Source: Neisseria wadsworthii 9715 (GTDB lineage Bacteria > Pseudomonadota > Gammaproteobacteria > Burkholderiales > Neisseriaceae). Taken from it: 36,054 nt of DNA. The notes under the pieces are model-generated. The model saw only the letters and a program-made list of their open reading frames with translations, searched no databases and was not told the origin of the DNA. Position 1 is the first letter of the stretch. Each line of letters opens with the position of its first letter. The translations under genes and the position numbers were made by a program. The stretch is from assembly GCF_000227765.1 (NCBI RefSeq), contig NZ_JH165159.1, forward strand, positions 2,197,532 to 2,233,585, written 5' to 3'. Shown here piece by piece: positions 30,145-36,054 of the stretch.

Positions 30145-30681
30145 TTAATTGTCTGTTTTAATGCTCTGATTGTCTTTACTATTATCCAACAGTAGTTCCG
30201 CATTTCGGAAAGTCCAATTACCATCGGCGTTTTCGATAACTTCTGTAATTGTCAGTTTATCCGGCATGATCGAAGTAATCTTACCAAAGTTCTGCCCTAC
30301 ATAATTACCTGTTTTTACTGTATAAACATGGCCATCTATCTCGATATAACCTGTTTTTTGACTCCCTGAGATAAATGATCCTACATATTTCATATTTTCC
30401 AAACTAAATGCTTCCAACACTTCTTTTGGCCGGTTGATATTCGGTGCATTATGTCCCGCGATGCCTTCATTCAATCGCTTAGCGCTAAAAGCATTCAAAC
30501 CTGTTGTTTTCGGTGGGATATAAGTAACTGAAGGATTAACGGTAGGCTGTTCAAATGGTTGTATATGCTTCTGCGCATCTTTTTGCGTTTGTTCCATCCA
30601 TTGCCTTAAATCTTCATGCTCTGGAGAACATGCCGCAACCATTAAAGCCATTAAACTTGGGAGTAAGATTTTATGAGTCAT
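30145..30681 (-). CDS. pilP: Type IV pilus lipoprotein PilP
   Basis: The 178-residue lipoprotein links the inner-membrane PilN/PilO complex to PilQ. The lipobox is MVAAC, with Cys18 as the lipidation site. A long unstructured segment (about 20-85) binds PilN/O, and the beta-sandwich domain (about 90-165) shows FSLENMKYVGSFISGSQKTGYIEIDGHVYTVKTGNYVGQNFGKI, the typical PilP core that contacts PilQ. It sits 21 bases downstream of pilO and 20 upstream of pilQ in the standard order. No DUS within or near it. Confidence 0.94.
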   Translation of the reverse strand: MTHKILLPSLMALMVAACSPEHEDLRQWMEQTQKDAQKHIQPFEQPTVNPSVTYIPPKTTGLNAFSAKRLNEGIAGHNAPNINRPKEVLEAFSLENMKYVGSFISGSQKTGYIEIDGHVYTVKTGNYVGQNFGKITSIMPDKLTITEVIENADGNWTFRNAELLLDNSKDNQSIKTDN

Positions 30682-30702
30682 TATTTTATTCCTCTCGTAA
30701 TG

Positions 30703-31356
30703 TTACGGCTGAGTTTGCTCATCTGTGTTCCCTGCTTGAGAAGCAGCTTTCTGTTCCGCTGCAACCTCCTCTGCCGGCCGTGCTTTATAAGTGTTAGCAG
30801 TAGCAGTTAAAGTCAATTTATCCCCTTTTTCTTCATTACTTAAATTGATTGATTCCAAAGTAATAATGCGGGAAAGAGAACCCACGTCTCTCGCAAATTG
30901 ACTAATTTGATCGTACTTACCGGTAATTGAAATAGCATAAGGCAAAATCTGAATTGGCCCGTCATTTTGTGTAGGCTGAGGCGTCACACTATTCATACTC
31001 ATTCCATTGGTTGCTCCTGCTTGATGCAACTCCTGAATCAAGTTGGGAATTTCTGCATCTGTTGGCAACTGTTTTAACAGAATATCGAATGATGAGCGAA
31101 TGGCAACCAATTCAGCTTTTAAATTATCCAGACTAGCAGCTTGAATACTTTTTTCCGTATAGCTAACTTTCAACTCTTCTTCTTTTTGCTTACTTGCTGC
31201 CAACTCTTCTAATTGCGTACGAAAAACTGCAAAGTAGCCAGCACCTAATACGGCAACAACAACTAGAGCAGCAACTGCTAACTTAGCAGGTTTATTCAGC
31301 AAATGAAGTGTTTGTAAATCAACGTCTTTTAATTTCTTATTGGCCATTGTTTTCAT
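30703..31356 (-). CDS. pilO: Type IV pilus inner-membrane protein PilO
   Basis: The 217-residue protein has a short cytoplasmic tail, one membrane helix (about residues 28-48, KLAVAALVVVAVLGAGYFAVF), a coiled coil and a ferredoxin-like periplasmic domain. PilO and PilN form heterodimers that align PilM with PilP/PilQ. LLKQLPTDAEIPNLIQELHQAGATNGM is a family block. The first ATG (31354-31356) overlaps pilN by 20 bases; the ATG at 31345-31347 (MANKKLKDVDLQ) is an equally good start. Gln- and Ala-rich tail. Confidence 0.93.
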   Translation of the reverse strand: MKTMANKKLKDVDLQTLHLLNKPAKLAVAALVVVAVLGAGYFAVFRTQLEELAASKQKEEELKVSYTEKSIQAASLDNLKAELVAIRSSFDILLKQLPTDAEIPNLIQELHQAGATNGMSMNSVTPQPTQNDGPIQILPYAISITGKYDQISQFARDVGSLSRIITLESINLSNEEKGDKLTLTATANTYKARPAEEVAAEQKAASQAGNTDEQTQP

Positions 31357-31960
31357 CCCCTGTGTTTTCCAACTTAGCCTCTGTATTGGTATTGCTATTT
31401 TTCTGCGCAGGTGAACTGTATTGATTTAACAATACTTTCAATGAAAACTCCTGTGCTTTATCAACCTGCTTAATACTCAATAGTTCCGGCTGTGTAAACA
31501 AGCCGGTGCTAGGTATCGAACGCATAAATATTGCGATCTTATTATCACTTGTTGCTTTACCATTAATAAGGTAGGTATTCGGATTCTCACCGACCTTAAT
31601 AGAAGTAAGATGGGTGCCTTCAGGAATCAATACATTTAGAGTATCAACGATATAAGCAGCTTGAAATCTCTTATGTTGGAGTTCTTCAATTTTTTGTTTT
31701 CTATCCAAAAAATTGCGCTTTTCTTGACTCAACTTTTTAATTTCAACCAGCTTCTTGTCTTCTTGTTCAATTTCTTTGGTTAAAAAAGCATTTCTTTCTT
31801 CTTGCTTACTAATCGCCGCCCCGATCCCCATATAGGCAACAACTGATAAACCGACACCTGCGGCAAGCGCCAAAAGCATCAATGTCTTAAAACGCTGCTT
31901 CTGACGCTGCTCAATCTGCTCCCGATAAGGCAGAAGATTAATTCGCGTTAATTCAATCAT
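31337..31960 (-). CDS. pilN: Type IV pilus inner-membrane protein PilN
   Basis: The 207-residue protein begins MIELTRINLLPYREQ. The INLLPYRE motif (about residues 7-14) inserts into a groove of PilM and is diagnostic. A membrane helix (about 27-48) and a periplasmic coiled coil plus ferredoxin-like domain follow. It links cytoplasmic PilM to the periplasmic alignment complex. Only one base separates it from pilM, and it overlaps pilO by 20 bases, indicating translational coupling. Confidence 0.94.
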   Translation of the reverse strand: MIELTRINLLPYREQIEQRQKQRFKTLMLLALAAGVGLSVVAYMGIGAAISKQEERNAFLTKEIEQEDKKLVEIKKLSQEKRNFLDRKQKIEELQHKRFQAAYIVDTLNVLIPEGTHLTSIKVGENPNTYLINGKATSDNKIAIFMRSIPSTGLFTQPELLSIKQVDKAQEFSLKVLLNQYSSPAQKNSNTNTEAKLENTGDENNGQ

Positions 31961-31961
31961 T

Positions 31962-33059
31962 TTATAAACCCCTTAGTGCTAAGCCGAAAGCTGTAGTCAG
32001 CAATGCGGCGTCTTGCTGTAGTTGTGATAAATCAATTCTTTTACCGTGCGTAGCATAAATAATCGGGCTAACGCACTGGGCAGCCGTGTTTGTTTGTGAA
32101 AATACTGTTTCAGGCAGGCCTTCCTGAAGTGAAGCTGTTCCCGTAAGGAAAATATGTTTTACGCTTGAAAATTGGTCACTTGCTTGCGTCGTGTAATAGA
32201 ATTGAAGAACGCGCTGTATTTCCTGAGCAACCTGAATATTGAAACGGTCCGCTATTTGTGACTGATAATCCAAGGGTCTGCTTTCCATGGAAGCTTTCAT
32301 GTTTTCGGCTTCTTCTTCCGTCACCTGGTAAGTACGCTGAATCAGCTGAATTAGTTGCTCGCCACTAACCGGCGTTTCTTGTTTGTAAAGAATCTGGCCT
32401 TTTTGCAAAACCATTGCCTGCATCTGGTAATCGCCTACATCAATAACTGCTATTTTTTCATCGGTAAGCTCTGGAGCATGTTGGTTAATCCAAAAAGAAA
32501 ACGCATTACACTGTGCAAATAAATCCACATCCATATATGAAGGTGCTAAATTGGCGCTTTCTAATGCCTCAATACGAGGTTCAATATCTTCTTTACGTGC
32601 AGCAACTAATAAAACTTGTTTCCCCAAAGGCATAACGGAATTACCAACCACTTGGTAATCGTAATTCATCTCTTCAATTGAACCAAATTGAGCAATCTCA
32701 TTTTCTGCAAATGCTCCCAAACTCATCTCGCTTTCGCGCGGATGCACAGCCGTTTCTACAGTAACCATACCCTGTGGCATTGCTGCGACAATATTTTTAC
32801 TGGAGGTATTAAGTTGGTTATAAGCATGTTGCAAATAAGATACTAATTGATCGTAATCTTGAATTTGATTACCACGAATGATATTTTTCGGTAGCTTTGT
32901 AATAACGTACTTTTCCAATTGAATTTGGTTTAAACTACGCCCTGTCAGCTGAACCATTTTGATGGCTTTCTGACTAATATCCACACCTACCGATCCGCGA
33001 GAAGTAAGACCTGCCGAAGCTTTGTTCGTTGTATTATTTTGGTTTTTTAATAAACGCAT
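31962..33059 (-). CDS. pilM: Type IV pilus assembly protein PilM
   Basis: The 365-residue cytoplasmic protein has an actin/FtsA-like ATP-binding fold and scaffolds the pilus inner-membrane platform. VGVDISQKAIKMVQL is the first phosphate-binding loop, IAVIDVGDYQMQAMVLQKG the second, and HIFLTGTASLQEGLPE the third. I choose the ATG at 33059 (MRLLKNQNNTTNK), which gives the length of known neisserial PilM (about 370). The longer frame from 33167 overlaps the ponA leader. First gene of pilMNOPQ, divergent from ponA across about 150 bases. I see no sigma-54 (GG-N10-GC) promoter there. Confidence 0.94.
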   Translation of the reverse strand: MRLLKNQNNTTNKASAGLTSRGSVGVDISQKAIKMVQLTGRSLNQIQLEKYVITKLPKNIIRGNQIQDYDQLVSYLQHAYNQLNTSSKNIVAAMPQGMVTVETAVHPRESEMSLGAFAENEIAQFGSIEEMNYDYQVVGNSVMPLGKQVLLVAARKEDIEPRIEALESANLAPSYMDVDLFAQCNAFSFWINQHAPELTDEKIAVIDVGDYQMQAMVLQKGQILYKQETPVSGEQLIQLIQRTYQVTEEEAENMKASMESRPLDYQSQIADRFNIQVAQEIQRVLQFYYTTQASDQFSSVKHIFLTGTASLQEGLPETVFSQTNTAAQCVSPIIYATHGKRIDLSQLQQDAALLTTAFGLALRGL

Positions 33060-33212
33060 AATGTAAGTTTCCTGCCAAGTAGAGTAAGCAACAGTGTTGG
33101 CTTCCGTAAGTTGTTTAAGTATATTTTGTGGTTTTAATTTAAGTGCTCCACGAAATATTTGTATCATTTTACTTTATTTAATGCCAGCAATGGCAAAATT
33201 TATTATTCCGCT

Positions 33213-35603
33213 ATGATTAAAAAAATTATCACCATATTCTTAGGGCTTTTTTTAGGTTTAGCATTATTTGCAATTGGCTTGCTCGCCATAGCAGTGTTAG
33301 TTACCTATCCTAAACTCCCTTCTTTAGATACCGTCCAACATTATCAGCCTAGAATGCCCCTCACAATTTATTCTTCCGATGGAAAGTTAATTGGTTTATA
33401 CGGAGAGGAACGGCGTGCTTTTACAAAAATAGAGGATTTCCCAAAAGTTTTGAAAGATGCTGTATTAGCGGCAGAAGACAAACGTTTTTACAACCACTGG
33501 GGCGTTGATGTCATCGGTGTCGGACGAGCAGTGATCAGCAATATGACAGGTGGTGTACGCTCCGGCGCCAGTACGATTACGCAACAAGTTGCAAGAAATT
33601 TCTTTCTAACAAACGAGCAGACATTTACCCGGAAATTCAATGAAGCTTTGCTTGCCTACAAAATCGAACAGTCTTTAACCAAAGACCAAATTTTAGAGTT
33701 GTATTTCAACCAAATTTATTTAGGGCAACGGGCTTACGGTTTTGCAGCAGCCTCTCAAATCTATTTCAATAAACCTGTACAGAAACTAACCTTAGCAGAG
33801 GCAACCATTCTGGCAGGCCTTCCTAAGGCTCCGTCAACATTCAACCCTATTGTTAACCCTGAACGTGCCAAACTCCGCCAAGAGTACATTTTAAACAACA
33901 TGGTCGAAGAAAAAATGATCACTCCCGGCGAGCGAACACAGGCACTAAACGAAAACTTGCATTACGAGCGCTATGTACAACAAATTGATCAAAGCGCTTT
34001 ATATGTTGCCGAGATGGTTCGCCAAGAGCTTTATGAAAAATACGGAGAGTCCGCTTATACACAAGGTTTTAAAGTCTATACAACGGTCAACACAGAAAAC
34101 CAAAAAGTGGCTACTGAAGCGCTGCGCCGCACACTACGCGGCTTTGACAGAGGAAGCAGTTATCGTGGTGCAGAGCATTACATTGATTTAGACAAAAGTG
34201 AAAACGAAGAAGAGGATATTAACGATTATTTATCCAAACTTTATGCCGTAGACGGCATGGTTCCTGCTGTTGTTACTTCCGCAGGCAAGAAAGGTGTGCA
34301 AGTCCAATTGCCTAATGGTAAACGAACCAATATCAATTTAGGCTTTGCTGCCCGCGCGCTAAACAACACAAAGATGGGCGATGCACAAATCCGCCGCGGC
34401 GCCGTTATCCGTTTAAGCAAACTTAAAAACGGCGGTTGGACAGTAGTACAAGAGCCACTCTTGCAAGGTGCCTTGGTTTCTCTTGAAGCCAAAACAGGGG
34501 CGATCCGTGCCTTAGTCGGCGGTTATGATTTCCACAGCAAAAGCTTTAACCGTGCCACGCAGGCACAACGCCAGCCCGGTTCGACCTTTAAGCCTTTCAT
34601 TTATTCTGCCGCATTAGCTAAAGGTATGACTGCCGCTACTGTGATAAATGATGCACCTTTATCACTTCCCGGACATGGTACGGGCGGCCGGCCATGGCAG
34701 CCTAAAAACGCGGATGGTACCTATTCAGGCTTTATCACGCTTCGTCAGGCATTGACCAAATCGAAGAACATGGTTTCTATCAGAATTCTGATGTCGATCG
34801 GTATACCTTACGCGCAACAATATATTCAGCGATTTGGCTTTAATGCCGCAGACCATCCCGCCGGCTTATCTATGTCTCTGGGTACGGGACTAGCAACACC
34901 GCTGCAAGTAGCTGAAGGTTACGCTGTATTTGCCAATGGTGGTTATAAAGTTTCATCCTTTGTGATTGATAAGATTTATGACAGCAACAATAATCTGCGT
35001 GCACAGATGAAGCCTTTAGTGGCGGGGGAAACTGCGCCGCAAGTTATTGATCCTCGTAACGCTTACATCATGTATAAAATGATGCAGGATGTTGTTCGCC
35101 GCGGTACTGCTACTCGAGCCAATGCATTAGGCCGTTCGGATATCGCAGGTAAAACGGGCACTACCAATGACAATAAAGATGCTTGGTTTGTTGGTTTCAA
35201 CCCTGAGATTGTCACTGCCGTTTACATCGGCTTCGACAAACCAACCAGCATGGGGCGCGCAGGTTACGGCGGCACTATCGCTTTACCTGTTTGGGTAAGT
35301 TATATGCGTTTCGCTCTGAAGGGTACACCAAGTAAAGGGATGGCTGTTCCTTCCGGACTGGTTAACCGAGGTGGAGAATATTTCCTAAAAGAGCAACAAT
35401 CCACCAACCCCAAACTGGCTCTCGACAATCGTGCAAGCGGGCCAATTACATCTCAACGCCGCCCAAGCGGAAACGCGTCCAAATCGCGTACTCCAGGTAA
35501 TACGTCCAACTCGGGTCAAGAGACCGTTGTAGAACCTATTAACAGACCTACACCTGAAAATTCAGGAAGAGGGGGCAATAACAATCTAGATGCTTTATTC
35601 TAA
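33213..35603 (+). CDS. ponA: Penicillin-binding protein 1A (bifunctional)
   Basis: The 796-residue class A PBP (also called mrcA) polymerises and cross-links peptidoglycan. In order: membrane anchor (residues 5-31), GT51 glycosyltransferase (catalytic Glu88 in AAEDKRFYNHWG; GASTITQQVARNFFL), then the transpeptidase with Ser457 in STFKPF (SXXK), SKN (SXN) and KTGTTNDNKDAWFVGF (KTG). The C-terminal tail is low complexity (Ser/Asn/Pro/Gly). By position relative to the serine, gonococcal Leu421 (changed to Pro in resistant strains) corresponds to Leu417, wild type here. I set the start at 33213 (MIKKIITIFLGL), giving the known neisserial length. Divergent from pilM, the conserved neisserial arrangement. 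Confidence 0.95.
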   Translation: MIKKIITIFLGLFLGLALFAIGLLAIAVLVTYPKLPSLDTVQHYQPRMPLTIYSSDGKLIGLYGEERRAFTKIEDFPKVLKDAVLAAEDKRFYNHWGVDVIGVGRAVISNMTGGVRSGASTITQQVARNFFLTNEQTFTRKFNEALLAYKIEQSLTKDQILELYFNQIYLGQRAYGFAAASQIYFNKPVQKLTLAEATILAGLPKAPSTFNPIVNPERAKLRQEYILNNMVEEKMITPGERTQALNENLHYERYVQQIDQSALYVAEMVRQELYEKYGESAYTQGFKVYTTVNTENQKVATEALRRTLRGFDRGSSYRGAEHYIDLDKSENEEEDINDYLSKLYAVDGMVPAVVTSAGKKGVQVQLPNGKRTNINLGFAARALNNTKMGDAQIRRGAVIRLSKLKNGGWTVVQEPLLQGALVSLEAKTGAIRALVGGYDFHSKSFNRATQAQRQPGSTFKPFIYSAALAKGMTAATVINDAPLSLPGHGTGGRPWQPKNADGTYSGFITLRQALTKSKNMVSIRILMSIGIPYAQQYIQRFGFNAADHPAGLSMSLGTGLATPLQVAEGYAVFANGGYKVSSFVIDKIYDSNNNLRAQMKPLVAGETAPQVIDPRNAYIMYKMMQDVVRRGTATRANALGRSDIAGKTGTTNDNKDAWFVGFNPEIVTAVYIGFDKPTSMGRAGYGGTIALPVWVSYMRFALKGTPSKGMAVPSGLVNRGGEYFLKEQQSTNPKLALDNRASGPITSQRRPSGNASKSRTPGNTSNSGQETVVEPINRPTPENSGRGGNNNLDALF

Positions 35604-35621
35604 CAAGAGCATCATTCAGAC

Positions 35622-35657
35622 AAAAAAGTCGACTGTACGCAAACAGTCGACTTTTTT
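35622..35657 (+). terminator. Terminator of ponA
   Basis: AAAAAAGTCGACTGT (35622-35636) pairs with ACAGTCGACTTTTTT, perfect stem followed by Ts, 19 bases after the ponA stop. A truncated TTCAGAC stands just before it. Confidence 0.93.
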
Positions 35658-35771
35658 ATCCACTTTAATACAGCCGAAGAGCCACTCATTTCTACCCACT
35701 GCAGCTAAGCTGTTAGATTTAAGAAAATACTCGATGTAAGCTTGAATACCGCTGACATGATTAAGAATTAG

Positions 35772-35811
35772 ATGATGCCTGTCTGAAAAGCTGTTTTCAG
35801 ATAGGCATCAT
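35772..35811. repeat. DUS pair (one variant) in right-end gap
   Basis: Exact DUS at 35776-35787 and variant complement TTCAGATAGGCA at 35796-35807. Stem ATGATGCC.../...GGCATCAT interrupted by one G-T pair. The 451-base end region (35604-36054) has no gene that I can see. Confidence 0.85.
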
Positions 35812-35904
35812 GACGCTTTATAGTTTTAAACCCTTGCCTAATAACATATACCGCCATACTCGGGTTGCACTCAAATATAACGTAGGAATTTTTAAGTTGA
35901 TACC

Positions 35905-36054
35905 TAAAGCAATCAACACATTAACACAAGGTAGCAAGCCAAAGACAGTACAAGTAGCAAGGAACTGATTTTTGATATTTTATCAGCTTAAAAAATCATT
36001 CTCTCAGAGCTAAGACTCAGAAACGCCGTAATAAAAATTAAGCTGATTGACTAT
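35905..36054. mobile_element. Correia-like element, third copy, cut by the window end
   Basis: At least 150 bp. The left end TAAAGCAATCAAC (35905-35917) is the 14-bp terminus with a one-base deletion and one change; the right end GCTGATTGACTAT reaches the last base of the window. Interior CAAGGTAGCAAGCC, AGACAGTACAAGTAGCA and ATTCTCTCAGAGCTAAG match the copy at 5539-5695. It is full-length but diverged; the last terminal base probably lies just outside. Confidence 0.8.

Noticed and set aside
33060-33167. 36-residue N-terminal extension of pilM
   Set aside because: It adds sequence absent from known PilM and reaches to within 50 bases of divergent ponA; the MRLLKN start matches the family.
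33060-33212. Sigma-54 promoter upstream of pilM
   Set aside because: No GG-N10-GC pattern with good flanks on either strand; intact rpoN in the window is not evidence by itself.
34461-34463. PBP1a resistance change at the position of gonococcal Leu421
   Set aside because: The codon is TTG (Leu417 by offset from the active serine), so the known Leu-to-Pro change is not present.
1-36054. tRNA or rRNA genes, prophage, transposase or toxin-antitoxin genes
   Set aside because: None seen on either strand; apart from Correia-like repeats the window is ordinary core chromosome.

Overview
The window is chromosomal DNA of a member of the Neisseriaceae, most likely a Neisseria species outside the gonococcal/meningococcal group. 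The evidence is (i) 32 exact copies, plus 7 one-mismatch copies, of the 12-mer TGCCTGTCTGAA or its complement, often as inverted pairs behind genes. From memory this is the DNA uptake sequence dialect called TG-wadDUS (named after N. wadsworthii), not the ATGCCGTCTGAA of the pathogens. (ii) Neisseria-type gene content and order (pilMNOPQ divergent from ponA, glnE, sspA-sspB, zapA-6S RNA). (iii) Correia-like repeat elements. Nothing looks like a prophage, plasmid, integrated island or CRISPR locus; nearly all of it is core genome.

Layout. 1-6.7 kb, minus strand: kdsD, kdsC, lptC, lptA, lptB, rpoN, hpf, then an lpxL acyltransferase. This is the classical Kdo/LPS-transport/sigma-54 block, making and exporting lipooligosaccharide. 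6.8-11.2 kb, plus strand: transaldolase, acpP-fabF, gpsA. 11.3-13.3 kb: a small coiled-coil gene, zapA, 6S RNA, then rplM-rpsI. 13.6-17.1 kb: a GlsB-type membrane protein, a membrane-anchored thioredoxin-like protein, an S9A peptidase (minus) and a purine phosphoribosyltransferase. 17.3-19.8 kb: EIIA(Man)-type protein, HPr and Enzyme I with no permease. 19.9-21 kb, minus: a WaaQ-type heptosyltransferase. 21-27.9 kb, plus: glnE, a two-helix membrane protein, sspA, sspB, truB, gph, recX. 28-33 kb, minus: pilQ-P-O-N-M. 33.2-35.6 kb, plus: ponA (PBP1a). The right edge ends inside a third Correia-like element.

Functional themes are envelope building (Kdo synthesis, Lpt transport, lipid A acylation, heptose transfer, fatty-acid and glycerophospholipid precursors, peptidoglycan synthesis), type IV pili (which also take up DUS-bearing DNA), nitrogen/carbon regulation (glnE, partial PTS) and stationary-phase control (hpf, 6S RNA, sspA/sspB).

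I found no convincing wholly new system. The points most worth checking are an apparently full-length rpoN (the pathogens carry only a remnant), Correia elements with a lineage-specific terminal repeat and graded decay, recurrent DUS sub-variants including DUS that supply protein C-termini, an 8.35-kb DUS-free stretch over the pilus operon, a WaaQ-like heptosyltransferase unexpected for two-heptose neisserial LOS, and several palindromes over likely transcription starts. All of this is by eye; no alignments or searches were run.
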